A stretch of 64,000 nt of DNA from positions 124,001-188,000 of the forward strand of contig JBDTPN010000002.1 of NCBI GenBank assembly GCA_039932715.1. The letters are read 5' to 3'. A program made the translations under genes and the position numbers. The DNA comes from ZC4RG30 sp039932715 (GTDB taxonomy: Bacteria; Pseudomonadota; Gammaproteobacteria; Steroidobacterales; Steroidobacteraceae). Shown here in pieces: positions 20,675 to 30,722 of the stretch (position 1 is the first letter of the stretch; every line of letters starts with the position of its first letter). The notes beneath the pieces were generated by a model. It was not told the DNA's origin. It did no database searches and saw nothing but the letters and a program-made list of their open reading frames with translations.

Positions 20675-21853
20675 GTGAAAGTGCTGCAGATGAGCGATCT
20701 GGTGTTAGCTGGCAAGCGTGTGCTGATCCGCGAGGATCTCAACGTGCCGGTGCAGGATGGCGAGGTCACCAGCGATGCGCGTATCCGTGCATCGCTGCCC
20801 ACCATCCGCATGGCGCTGGACAAGGGCGCCCGCGTGATGCTGATGTCGCACCTGGGTCGTCCTGAAGAGGGCAAGTTTGATCCGGCGCAGTCGTTGCGGC
20901 CAGTGGCCACGCGACTTTCAGAGTTGCTGGGCCAGAGGGTCGCGCTGGTCCAGGACTGGCTCGATGGCGTGAACGTCGAACCAGGAGCCGTGGTGTTGTG
21001 CGAGAACGTGCGCTTCAACAAGGGCGAGAAAAAGGACGACGAAAAACTGTCGCGCCGCATGGCCGCCCTTTGCGACGTGTTCGTGATGGATGCCTTCGGC
21101 ACGGCGCATCGCGCCGAGGCCTCCACCCATGGCGTGGCGCGTTACGCGCCCATCGCCTGCGCGGGACCCCTGCTGGTGGGAGAGCTGTCTGCGCTGGAGC
21201 GTGCATTGCAGAAGCCAAAGCGTCCGCTGGTGGCCATTGTCGCCGGCTCCAAGGTCAGCACCAAGCTGACCATACTCGAGTCGCTGCTGGAGAAAGTCGA
21301 CCGCCTCATCGTCGGCGGCGGCATCGCCAACACCTTCCTGGCCGCAACCGGCGTCAACGTGGGCAAGTCGCTTTGCGAGAAGGACATGCTGGACACCTGC
21401 CGCAGGCTGCTGGTGCGCGCACGCGAACGCGGCGCGGAAATTCCCCTGCCCACCGACGTGGTGGTGGCCTCGGAATTCGCGGCCACCGCCCACGCCGATG
21501 TGCGTCCCGTGAATGAAGTTGCCGCTTGTGAATTGATACTCGACATCGGTCCGGACACTGCCGAGCGACTGGCGGGCATGATCGCCAGTGCCGGCACCGT
21601 GATCTGGAATGGGCCGGTGGGCGTATTCGAGTTTGACCAGTTCGGCGAGGGCACGCGGGTCATCGCCAATGCCATCGCCAGCAGCAATGCGTTTTCGCTT
21701 GCCGGTGGCGGCGATACGCTGGCAGCGATTGAAAAATATGGTGTGGAGGAGGGAATCTCTTACATTTCCACCGGTGGCGGCGCGTTCCTCGAGTTCGTCG
21801 AGGGCAAACGCCTGCCAGCGGTAGCCGCGCTTGAGGAACGTGCGGCTGGCTGA
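20675..21853 (+). CDS. pgk: phosphoglycerate kinase
   Basis: Phosphoglycerate kinase, 392 aa, making ATP from 1,3-bisphosphoglycerate. The N-terminal substrate segment reads KRVLIREDLNVPV; the C-terminal nucleotide domain has WNGPVGVFEF and the hinge/cap motif GGGDTLAAIE. The GTG at 20675 (MKVLQMSDL) gives the usual length; the ATG at 20690 would drop five residues. It sits between gap and pyk. Confidence 0.96.
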   Translation: MKVLQMSDLVLAGKRVLIREDLNVPVQDGEVTSDARIRASLPTIRMALDKGARVMLMSHLGRPEEGKFDPAQSLRPVATRLSELLGQRVALVQDWLDGVNVEPGAVVLCENVRFNKGEKKDDEKLSRRMAALCDVFVMDAFGTAHRAEASTHGVARYAPIACAGPLLVGELSALERALQKPKRPLVAIVAGSKVSTKLTILESLLEKVDRLIVGGGIANTFLAATGVNVGKSLCEKDMLDTCRRLLVRARERGAEIPLPTDVVVASEFAATAHADVRPVNEVAACELILDIGPDTAERLAGMIASAGTVIWNGPVGVFEFDQFGEGTRVIANAIASSNAFSLAGGGDTLAAIEKYGVEEGISYISTGGGAFLEFVEGKRLPAVAALEERAAG

Positions 21854-21898
21854 GCAACACGCTGGATTTACTCCGGCGCATCGGGACAGGTAATCAAA

Positions 21899-23347
<1,449 letters not shown>

Positions 23348-23362
23348 ACGGCTCGCAGCGTG

Positions 23363-23393
23363 GGCAAACCTCCGCGCCTCACGGAGGTTTGCC
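23363..23393. terminator. hairpin between convergent pyk and peroxiredoxin genes
   Basis: A 12-bp perfect inverted repeat (GGCAAACCTCCG, 7-nt loop, complement) fills the 52-nt space between the two convergent stops. There is no T tract on either side, so it may act as a bidirectional barrier or processing site rather than a textbook intrinsic terminator. Confidence 0.6.
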
Positions 23394-23399
23394 ACCGGG

Positions 23400-24062
23400 T
23401 CAGCCCTTGGCGGCCTTGAAAGTTTCGATGTCGGCCAACACTTCCTTCGAGTGACCGTCGAGCTTGTCGGGCGTCACATCGTAATGCTTGACCACCTTGC
23501 CTTTGGGATCGATCAGGAAAGTGTCGCGCGAGGCAATGGTCATGGACTTGCCATCTGGCAGGTTGATCTGCGACAGCACGCCATAGCTCTTGGCGGTGTC
23601 GTGGCTGGGATCGGCCAACAGCGGGAACGGCAGGCCGTGTTCCTGGATCAACTTCTGGTTCTCACTTGAGATCTTTGCGTTCGACGACAGGGCTTTTTCA
23701 AAGGCCTTGTGCGACGTTGCGTCATCCTCGCTGACTCCCAGGATCTGGGCCCCGGCTTTGCGGAATGCGAAAACATTCTCGGTGAAGTTGCAGGCCTGCG
23801 TGGTGCAGCCCGGCGTCTGGTCCTTGGGGTAGAAATACAACACCACCCACTTGCCCTTGTAATCGGCCAGCTTGTGCGTCTTGCCGTCCTGGTCCACGAG
23901 CGAGAATGTGGGGGCCACTTGCCCGGCCATGGGTTTGGGCGCGTTGCCTTCGGCCGGCACGATTGCGGGAGCCGCTGCGGAAACTGCTAGCGTTACCAGC
24001 GCCAGGACGGCAAAAGTGACCAGTACATGAAACGGCGTTATTCGGATTGAGCGTGAGAACAT
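23400..24062 (-). CDS. exported/membrane-anchored peroxiredoxin (BCP/AhpC-TSA family)
   Basis: Thiol peroxidase of the bacterioferritin-comigratory-protein type, 220 aa. The peroxidatic Cys86 in TPGCTTQAC and a resolving Cys91 five residues on are the atypical 2-Cys BCP arrangement. Unlike cytosolic Bcp (about 150 aa), it has a ~45-residue N-terminal extension with a hydrophobic helix (about 11-30, ending AVSAAAPA), a signal peptide or membrane anchor, so it should act in the periplasm. The start is an ATG at 24062. Its electron donor is unknown. Confidence 0.87.
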   Translation of the reverse strand: MFSRSIRITPFHVLVTFAVLALVTLAVSAAAPAIVPAEGNAPKPMAGQVAPTFSLVDQDGKTHKLADYKGKWVVLYFYPKDQTPGCTTQACNFTENVFAFRKAGAQILGVSEDDATSHKAFEKALSSNAKISSENQKLIQEHGLPFPLLADPSHDTAKSYGVLSQINLPDGKSMTIASRDTFLIDPKGKVVKHYDVTPDKLDGHSKEVLADIETFKAAKG

Positions 24063-24100
24063 GGAATCCCCCGGGGTGAACGAACAATAATCATAGGCCT

Positions 24101-25327
24101 ATGCCTTCCGACCCGCCAACAGCCTCTACAGTTCCTGCGCTGGTGCTTACCGGCGGCGGCGCCCGCTCGGCCTACCAGGTGGGCGTGCTCAAGGCGGCGG
24201 CCGAACTGCTGCCCGGGCAGCCCAATCCGTTTCGCATAATCCTGGGGACTTCAGGCGGCGCGGTGTCTGCCAGCGTGCTGGCCGCACGCGCCCACGAATG
24301 GCAGGTGGCCGTGGCCGATATCGAACAGGTGTGGGCCAACTTTCACGTCGAGCAGGTTTACAACGTGGGACGGCGCCAGATGCTGCGCGCGGGCCTGCGC
24401 TGGATCACCGCACTGCTGACCGGCGGATGGCTGCTGCCCATTCCGCGCTCGCTGTTCGACAACACCCCGCTGCGCGCGCTGCTGACGCGCAACGTGCCCT
24501 GGGATGGCGTGGCCCGCAACATCGTCAGCGGACATCTGGATGCGCTGGGCCTGTGCGCCACCGGCTATTCCAGCGCGCGTTCGGTGACGCATTTCCAGGC
24601 GCGCGCTGACATCGGCGAATGGGCGCGCCCCAAGCATGTGGGACGCCGCGCGCAACTGTCCCTGCCGCACCTGATGGCCAGTATGGCCGTGCCCCTGATC
24701 TTTCCGGCCGAACGCATCGATGATGAATATTATGGCGATGGCGCAATGCGCCAGGACGCGCCCCTGAGCCCGGCATTGCACCTGGGCGCAAACCGGCTGC
24801 TGGTGGTGGGCATGCGTTCTTCTGGCGGCCAGGGCGTGTGGAGTCGCGGCGCCAGGCCAGCGGCCCCGCCGACGCCAGGCCAGCTGTTTGGCTATGCGCT
24901 GGACAATCTGTTCACCGACTCCATCGTCACGGACATGGAGCAGATCAATCGCACCAACAGCATCCTGCGCCTTGCGCCCCAGGCGGTGCCAGGCACGCAC
25001 CTGGTTGAATCGGTGGTGATGGTCACGCCATCGGAAGATCCGCGGCACATTGCCGCGCGCCACCTGCATTGCCTGCCGCCTTCTCTGCGCGCGTTGCTGC
25101 GCGTGATCGGTGCCAGCGAAGCCGCCGGAGCGCAGCTGGCGAGTTACCTGATGTTCGAGGGTGCCTATACCCGCGAGCTGATCGCGTTGGGATATCGCGA
25201 CGCCATGAACAAGAGTGATGCGCTGCGCACGCTGTTCGCGCAGACCGCGAAGACCGCTGCTGTGCGGCCGGTGCCACTCAGGTCAGAAACAGTGCTCCCA
25301 GACCCAGCAGTGTTGCAAAGCCGATAA
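24101..25327 (+). CDS. patatin-like phospholipase
   Basis: Patatin-family serine hydrolase of 408 aa with a Ser-Asp dyad. The oxyanion motif is GGGARSAYQ (18-26), the nucleophile Ser51 lies in GTSGG, and the catalytic Asp213 in the DGA motif. The middle contains a hydrophobic stretch (about 101-115) that may bind membrane. No signal peptide is apparent, so cytoplasmic or membrane-associated lipid acyl hydrolysis is likely. Its last 50 nt overlap the convergent mgtE. The true lipid substrate is unknown. Confidence 0.87.
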   Translation: MPSDPPTASTVPALVLTGGGARSAYQVGVLKAAAELLPGQPNPFRIILGTSGGAVSASVLAARAHEWQVAVADIEQVWANFHVEQVYNVGRRQMLRAGLRWITALLTGGWLLPIPRSLFDNTPLRALLTRNVPWDGVARNIVSGHLDALGLCATGYSSARSVTHFQARADIGEWARPKHVGRRAQLSLPHLMASMAVPLIFPAERIDDEYYGDGAMRQDAPLSPALHLGANRLLVVGMRSSGGQGVWSRGARPAAPPTPGQLFGYALDNLFTDSIVTDMEQINRTNSILRLAPQAVPGTHLVESVVMVTPSEDPRHIAARHLHCLPPSLRALLRVIGASEAAGAQLASYLMFEGAYTRELIALGYRDAMNKSDALRTLFAQTAKTAAVRPVPLRSETVLPDPAVLQSR

Positions 25328-26636
25328 CGTCGGTGAATGTGGTGAGGATCACCCCGGCCGACAGGGCGGGATCGATCCTGAGGCGCCGCAAAGTAAGTGG
25401 CACGGTCACCCCGACAATCGCGGCATTGACCAGATTGACCATCATGGCCGCGGCGATGATCAATGCAATCTTCCAAGTGCCTTGCCACAGGAAAGTTGCC
25501 AAGCCCATCACCAAAGCCATGGCAAAGCCGGTCAGCAGGCTGATACCGGCCTCCCTCAGCAGCAGCCAGCGCACATCGCGCCATTCGACCTGACCCAGCG
25601 CCAGACCACGGATGATCAGCGTCACGGTCTGCGTGCCGGCAATGCCTCCCATGCTGGAGACAATGGGCATCAGCACGGCCAGCGCGGCCACCTTTTCGAT
25701 CGTGCCTTCGAAGCGCTGCACCACCAGTCCGCCGAGGCTGGCAGTGCAAAGGTTAATGCCCAGCCACAGGATGCGGCGCCGTGAGGCCGGCAAAACGCTG
25801 GCGAACACGTCTTCTTCGTCGCGCAAGCCGGCGCCAGCCATGACCTCGTGGGCGGCTTCCTCGGTGATCACGTCGACCACGTCGTCAATGGTGATTCGGC
25901 CCAGCAGCCGACCGGATTCTTCCACCACAGCCGCAGACACCAGGTCGCGGTCGCGGAACAGCTGCGACACCTCGCGCGCCGGCATGTCCGGTGCGATGCG
26001 GGGTGCTTCCGGGTCAAGGCAGGTGCCCACCAGCTTGTCGATTTCATCAGTCAGCAGGCTCGATAACGTGACCGTGCCCAGGAAGCGGTCGTTGCGGTCC
26101 ACCACGATCAGGCGATCGGTGCGATCAGGCAGGCTGCCGCGCATGCGCAGATAACGCTGCACCACTTGCAGCGAAACATCCGAACGCACGCTGACCGTGT
26201 CGGTGTTCATCAGGCCGCCGGCGCTGTCCTCGGGCCATGACAGCACCTGTGAGAGACGTTCGCGATCCTGCTGGTCCATGTTGCGCAGCAGTTGCTGCGT
26301 GACTTTCTCCGGCAGGTCGGCGATCAGGTCCGCCAGGTCGTCGACTTCCATGCCTTCAGTGGCGGCGGCCAGTTCTTCGGGATCCATTTCGCGGATCAGT
26401 TGCGCGCGCACTTCATCGCTGAGTTCGATGAGCACATCGCCGTCGAGCTCCGGATCGGTCAGCTCCCAGAGGATCTCGCGCCGGTTACGCGGCAGGGATT
26501 CCAGCAGCTGCGCGATTTCCGCCGGATGCAGCGTGTTGATCATGCGTTCGGCCGAACGCACGGCGCCTTCGTCGATGGCCGTGCGCAGCGCGGCGAGTCG
26601 ACCGGTGCGATGGGGTCTGGTGGCGGCTTCTCTCAA
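25278..26636 (-). CDS. mgtE: magnesium transporter MgtE
   Basis: Mg2+ channel/transporter, 452 aa: N-terminal superhelical domain (LHPAEIAQLLESLP repeats), two CBS domains (about 125-255) and a C-terminal five-helix pore domain. In MgtE the N and CBS domains close the pore when cytoplasmic Mg2+ is high. The only start that gives a full N domain is a TTG at 26636, 12 nt after the ETF-QO stop, so it is probably co-transcribed with that gene. The C-terminus overlaps the convergent patatin gene by 50 nt. Confidence 0.94.
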   Translation of the reverse strand: MREAATRPHRTGRLAALRTAIDEGAVRSAERMINTLHPAEIAQLLESLPRNRREILWELTDPELDGDVLIELSDEVRAQLIREMDPEELAAATEGMEVDDLADLIADLPEKVTQQLLRNMDQQDRERLSQVLSWPEDSAGGLMNTDTVSVRSDVSLQVVQRYLRMRGSLPDRTDRLIVVDRNDRFLGTVTLSSLLTDEIDKLVGTCLDPEAPRIAPDMPAREVSQLFRDRDLVSAAVVEESGRLLGRITIDDVVDVITEEAAHEVMAGAGLRDEEDVFASVLPASRRRILWLGINLCTASLGGLVVQRFEGTIEKVAALAVLMPIVSSMGGIAGTQTVTLIIRGLALGQVEWRDVRWLLLREAGISLLTGFAMALVMGLATFLWQGTWKIALIIAAAMMVNLVNAAIVGVTVPLTLRRLRIDPALSAGVILTTFTDVIGFATLLGLGALFLT

Positions 26637-26648
26637 ATCGGTCGGGCC

Positions 26649-28262
26649 CTAGAGGTTTGAGTAATTTGGCCCACTGCCGCCTTCGGGCGTGGTCCACGTG
26701 ATGATGCCGTAAGGATCCTTGATGTCACAGGCCTTGCAGTGTACGCAGTTGGCGGCATTGATCTGCAGGCGCTTGGCGCCATTGCCGTCGTCGACCATTT
26801 CATAAACGCTGGCCGGGCAGAATCGCGTGCAGGGATTTCCAAACTCCGTTGCGCACTGCGTGGCGCAGCGCAGTGTGTCAGTCACGTGCAGATGCACTGG
26901 CTGCGCTTCGTTGTGGCTGGTCTGGGCAAAGTACACCGAGGCCAGGCGATCACGTGGTGGCAACACGCGACTGCTCCAGTGCCGATCAGGTGAATCGAAA
27001 CTGTCCAGTCGCCCCATGGTCACGTTGCTGTGGTTACGCAGGGTCCAGGGAGACAGACCCGCAGTCAGGGTTTCATAGGCTCCGTTGATCAGACCCCAGG
27101 CGAGTCCCTTCCTGAACCCGGGCTTGATGTTGCGCACCTTGCGCAGCTCCTGGCCACCGGCGGACGCGCGCCAGCGCGCATCGAATCCGGCCGTATCGCC
27201 GGTTTCCACGATGTGTGCAGCGGCTTCCATGCCGCAGCGTATGGCCTGGTGGATTCCCTTGAGCTTGGGAAAATTGAGTGTTCCGCCGGCATCGCCGATC
27301 AGCACCGCGCCGGGCATATCCAGCTGCGGACAGGATTGCCACCCGCCCGCGGCAATGGTGCGTGCGCCGGCCGCAAGTATTTCCCCACCTTCAAGCAACC
27401 GTCGCATGTGCGGATGGTTCTTGAATTGCTGGAAGGCCTCGAAAGGTTGCATGCGCGGGTCGAGATAGTCGAGACCAACGATGTATCCCACATACACCTG
27501 GTTGTCGGACAGGTGGTACACGAAGCTGCCGCCGTATTCACTGCTGTGCAGCGGCCATCCCAGCGAATGCTCAACCAGTCCGGGTTCAACCCGCCCTGCA
27601 GGCAATTGCCACAGTTCCTTGAGGCCCAGTGCAAAAGTCTGGGGTGAACGGTCCGCGTCGAGGCGGTATTGCGCGATCAACTGTTTGGCCAGGCTCCCGC
27701 GGCAGCCTTCGGCAATGACGGTTACGCGCGCTCTGATATCGGGACCTGCTGCGAAATCACGGCCGGGATTGCCGTCGGCATCCCGCCCAACGTCGCCCAC
27801 GCGCACCCCGGCCACGGCTTTTTCCTCAAACAGCGGTGCGCTGGCCGCAAACCCCGCCAGCACATCCACGCCCAACGCTTCAGCCTGCTGCGCCAGGAGG
27901 GGCGTCAACTGACCCAGCGACACGATAAAATTGCCACGGTTGTGCTGTTGAGGTGGAACGGGCAGTCGCACCGCCGCGGTTGAGCTCAGCAGGCGCAATT
28001 CATCGCGCAGCACCGGCACGCAGATGGAAGGCAGGTTTTCGCGCCAGCCTGGCAGCAATGCATCGAGGGGCCCGGGTTCCAGCACCGCTCCCGACAGCGC
28101 GTGACTGCCTACTTCGGCTGCTTTCTCCAATACGCATACGGAGCGCGACGCATCCAGTTGCTTGAGACGGATTGCGCAGGCCAGTCCCGCAGGACCAGCA
28201 CCAACAATCACAACGTCATAGTCCATGACGTCGCGAGCAGGAGGCGGGTTGGTGGGAGACAT
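26649..28262 (-). CDS. etfD: electron transfer flavoprotein-ubiquinone oxidoreductase
   Basis: ETF-QO, 537 aa, a membrane-bound FAD/4Fe-4S enzyme passing electrons from acyl-CoA and other dehydrogenases, via ETF, to ubiquinone. The FAD site VVIVGAGPAGLACAIRLKQL is at the N-terminus; the ferredoxin-like C-terminus has C-x3-C and CVHCKACD cysteines for the cluster. ETF subunits are not in the window. Start: ATG at 28262 (MSPTN); an ATG at 28226 (MDYDVV) is equally possible, and neither has a clear ribosome site. Confidence 0.94.
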   Translation of the reverse strand: MSPTNPPPARDVMDYDVVIVGAGPAGLACAIRLKQLDASRSVCVLEKAAEVGSHALSGAVLEPGPLDALLPGWRENLPSICVPVLRDELRLLSSTAAVRLPVPPQQHNRGNFIVSLGQLTPLLAQQAEALGVDVLAGFAASAPLFEEKAVAGVRVGDVGRDADGNPGRDFAAGPDIRARVTVIAEGCRGSLAKQLIAQYRLDADRSPQTFALGLKELWQLPAGRVEPGLVEHSLGWPLHSSEYGGSFVYHLSDNQVYVGYIVGLDYLDPRMQPFEAFQQFKNHPHMRRLLEGGEILAAGARTIAAGGWQSCPQLDMPGAVLIGDAGGTLNFPKLKGIHQAIRCGMEAAAHIVETGDTAGFDARWRASAGGQELRKVRNIKPGFRKGLAWGLINGAYETLTAGLSPWTLRNHSNVTMGRLDSFDSPDRHWSSRVLPPRDRLASVYFAQTSHNEAQPVHLHVTDTLRCATQCATEFGNPCTRFCPASVYEMVDDGNGAKRLQINAANCVHCKACDIKDPYGIITWTTPEGGSGPNYSNL

Positions 28263-28304
28263 CGATGGGTTCTGCGGATAAAGGCGGGTCCGCAATACTA
28301 GCAT

Positions 28305-28336
28305 CGAGAAAACGCTGGCTCGTCCCTGAGCCAGCG
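28305..28336 (-). terminator. intrinsic terminator after the DUF883-like gene
   Basis: A 9-bp perfect stem (CGCTGGCTC / GAGCCAGCG) with a 6-nt loop at 28313-28336 is followed on the minus strand by TTTTCTCG. It lies 36 nt past the stop of the DUF883-like gene and would separate it from the ETF-QO gene. Confidence 0.75.
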
Positions 28337-28372
28337 CCGTTAGGGTCAGATCAAATGGTCAGTCAAACTGCC

Positions 28373-28750
28373 TCAATCGCGTGAAGAGGCCAACGCCCTG
28401 GCAAGGGTCCAGATGAATGCACCCGACACCGCGGCGATCATCAGTGCCTTCACCGGATTTTCCCGGGTGTAGGCAAGAACTGTTTCAGAAGACTGCGCGA
28501 CTGTGTCGCGGCCCTGTTGCACGGCATCCCTGACGGTCTTGATGCCATCCTTGACGCGGCCTCGGGCATCGCTGACAACACTATCGGCCTTGTCAGCCAA
28601 CTTGTTGCCCATGGCATCGGCCTTGTCGACAAGCTCCGACTCGGCGGATTTCGCGCCCTGGTAGGTGTCGCGGATTCCGTTGTGCAATTTGCCGGCAACC
28701 TTGTCGACGCCAGCATTGGCATCGCTGGCATATTTGTTGATGGGTTCCAT
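28373..28750 (-). CDS. DUF883/YqjD-ElaB-like membrane-anchored protein
   Basis: Small tail-anchored protein, 125 aa. A charged, alanine-rich helical region with repeated lysine/aspartate heptads (likely coiled coil, about 10-90) precedes one C-terminal membrane helix (ENPVKALMIAAVSGAFIWTLARAL, split by the ENP motif). This is the layout of ElaB/YqjD/DUF883 proteins, which bind ribosomes in stationary phase in E. coli. A CAGGAGC ribosome site precedes the ATG. Monocistronic, with its own terminator. The role is inferred from family only. Confidence 0.8.
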   Translation of the reverse strand: MEPINKYASDANAGVDKVAGKLHNGIRDTYQGAKSAESELVDKADAMGNKLADKADSVVSDARGRVKDGIKTVRDAVQQGRDTVAQSSETVLAYTRENPVKALMIAAVSGAFIWTLARALASSRD

Positions 28751-28884
28751 GAAACGCTCCTGGTGGATAGCGGGATAACTCTGGAACCAATTAAAGACCT
28801 TTGCGTTTCACGAACCTATCAGTTGGGACGATAAGCGCAGGTAGGCGACAACCTACGCGGCACCATGATGGTCGGCTGAGGCCT

Positions 28885-29643
28885 TCAGGCGCGATCTTCT
28901 GGAGCAAGATCCGGCTCGTTGGTCTTCGCCAGGATGGCCCGGCGGGCTGCGCGCCGCACGGCTGAAGTGTCTGCTTCATCGGTGGAGGCCGGCGCAGCAA
29001 TGGGATTGGTGATTTCGATTTCCATGCGGCCTGGATTGGGTAGGAACGTGCCGGGCGGCAACGCCTGCCGCGAACCGCGGATGGCCACGGGCAACACCGG
29101 AAAACCCGAACGCGCCGCTACCAGGAATGCGCCGGCCCGGAACCGCATCAGGCCGGGGGTGGTGTGGAATGTGCCTTCGGGAAAAAATGCCAGCGATCCG
29201 CCCGATGCCGCCTGCTTGAGCAACTTGCGGGTGTCGCGTGCGCCCTTGTTGCCCTGGCCACGATCAACGAAGTGCGCGCCGATCTGTCGCAGCAACAGGT
29301 TGGCCAGCGGCACGCGGCTCATCTCACGCTTGATCACGAATCCGAACACCGGCGGCAGCGCGGCAAATAAAACGATGCCATCCAGGTAGCTGGAGTGATT
29401 GGCCACCACCACGCAGGCTTGCGCCGGAATGCGTTCCAGGTGCAGCACGGTGACGCGCATGCCCGCCAGGAACAGGAACAGCCGCGCCGCGCCGCGCACG
29501 GTCTTTCGTCGAACTGCTTGCCAGGGCATGGGCAGGGTCAGCACCAGCACCCCCACGGCCAGCACCGCAAACAGCAGCGTGGCGTACGCCGCGTAGGGCA
29601 ACGCAAGCCAGCGCGGCAGCCGCGGTTGTCGAGTGGTGACCAA
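28885..29643 (-). CDS. 1-acyl-sn-glycerol-3-phosphate acyltransferase family protein
   Basis: Lysophospholipid acyltransferase of the PlsC family, 252 aa, making phosphatidic acid or a related acylated lipid at the inner membrane. An N-terminal hydrophobic helix (about 13-40) is followed by the catalytic NHSSYLD (H83, D88) and the FPEGTF acceptor motif (near 155). The start is TTG at 29643, supported by a GGGGGA ribosome site 6 nt upstream. PlsC relatives include lipid-specific acyltransferases, so the precise substrate is not certain. Confidence 0.9.
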   Translation of the reverse strand: MVTTRQPRLPRWLALPYAAYATLLFAVLAVGVLVLTLPMPWQAVRRKTVRGAARLFLFLAGMRVTVLHLERIPAQACVVVANHSSYLDGIVLFAALPPVFGFVIKREMSRVPLANLLLRQIGAHFVDRGQGNKGARDTRKLLKQAASGGSLAFFPEGTFHTTPGLMRFRAGAFLVAARSGFPVLPVAIRGSRQALPPGTFLPNPGRMEIEITNPIAAPASTDEADTSAVRRAARRAILAKTNEPDLAPEDRA

Positions 29644-29750
29644 GCTATCCCCCGGATAATGTGAACCCGTTCTCTTTATGTTAACGCGCTATCCCTGCTG
29701 TGATAGGGGTCACGCTGAGTTGGGCACGGGGTAAGGATACTGACAGCCTT

Positions 29751-30683
29751 ATGAACAAAGCCGCAAACACCGCCGAGATTCGTCCCTCCGCAGATGCTGT
29801 CGATCCTGCGGTGACCCGCTTTCTCGATGGCGCATGGATGGAACGTGGCCTGTCTGCAAACACATTGGCCGCTTACCGTGCCGACCTGATGGCGTTGTCG
29901 CGGTGGCTTGCCACGCGCAACGTACCGATTGCAAAGGCGACGCGCGCGGACTTGCTTGGATTCATCGCATGGCGAGTGGAATCCGGAGCACAGCCGCGCT
30001 CGACCGCCCGCCAACTTTCCTCGTTCCGCCGCTTCTTCAGGCACATGCTGCGTGAGGGAACATTGCGCGACGATCCCACGGCGCAGATTGCCATGCCCAA
30101 GATCGGGCGCTCGCTGCCCAAGTCGCTGACCGAGGAAGAAGTCGAATCGCTGCTCAATGCACCGGTGGTCACCGATCCGCTGGGCAGTCGTGACCGCTGC
30201 ATGCTCGAAGTGCTGTACGCCACCGGCTTGCGTGTGTCGGAGCTGGTGTCGCTGCGCTATTCGCAGGTCAATCTCAATCAAGGCGTGCTGCGTGTGGTGG
30301 GCAAGGGCGATCGCGAGCGGCTGATTCCGCTGGGCGAGGAGGCCGTGCGCTGGCTCAAGGAATTCACCGGCACCGGACGAGGGGAAATCCTGCTCGACCG
30401 TTCCACCGATTACCTGTTTCCGACGCGCCGCGGCGACCACATGACTCGCCAGGCCTTCTGGCACATCATCAAGCGCTACGCGCGCAAATCGAATATTTCC
30501 AAGGATCTCTCACCGCATACGCTGCGTCACGCTTTCGCCACGCACCTGCTCAACCATGGCGCCGACCTGCGCGTGGTGCAGATGCTGCTGGGGCATAGCG
30601 ACCTTTCCACCACGCAGATCTACACCCACGTGGCCCGTGAGCGAATGAAGGATCTTCACGCAACGCACCATCCGCGCGGCTGA
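29751..30683 (+). CDS. xerD: site-specific tyrosine recombinase XerD
   Basis: Chromosome-dimer-resolving recombinase, 310 aa, acting with XerC at dif. Catalytic residues are all present: R161 (ATGLRVSEL), K185 (VVGKGDRERLIPL), H256 and R259 (SPHTLRHAF), H282 (LGHSDLSTTQ) and nucleophile Y291 (IYTHV). The N-terminal SAM-like core-binding domain covers about 16-110. XerD rather than XerC is favoured by the dsbC neighbour, as in E. coli, and by the C-terminal sequence. The frame is open upstream to 29700; the ATG at 29751 fits the family. Confidence 0.93.
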   Translation: MNKAANTAEIRPSADAVDPAVTRFLDGAWMERGLSANTLAAYRADLMALSRWLATRNVPIAKATRADLLGFIAWRVESGAQPRSTARQLSSFRRFFRHMLREGTLRDDPTAQIAMPKIGRSLPKSLTEEEVESLLNAPVVTDPLGSRDRCMLEVLYATGLRVSELVSLRYSQVNLNQGVLRVVGKGDRERLIPLGEEAVRWLKEFTGTGRGEILLDRSTDYLFPTRRGDHMTRQAFWHIIKRYARKSNISKDLSPHTLRHAFATHLLNHGADLRVVQMLLGHSDLSTTQIYTHVARERMKDLHATHHPRG

Positions 30684-30722
30684 GGCTGCCAGGCGGGTCC
30701 TGGCCCTGATAGAATCTCGGAC

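Noticed and set aside
19573..21126. Minus-strand open frame of 517 codons across gap and pgk
   Set aside because: It lies antisense to two certain glycolytic genes; the high GC content produces long stop-free shadows.
29751..30683. Tyrosine recombinase as a phage or integron integrase
   Set aside because: Length, catalytic motifs and the dsbC neighbour fit housekeeping XerD; no other mobile genes.
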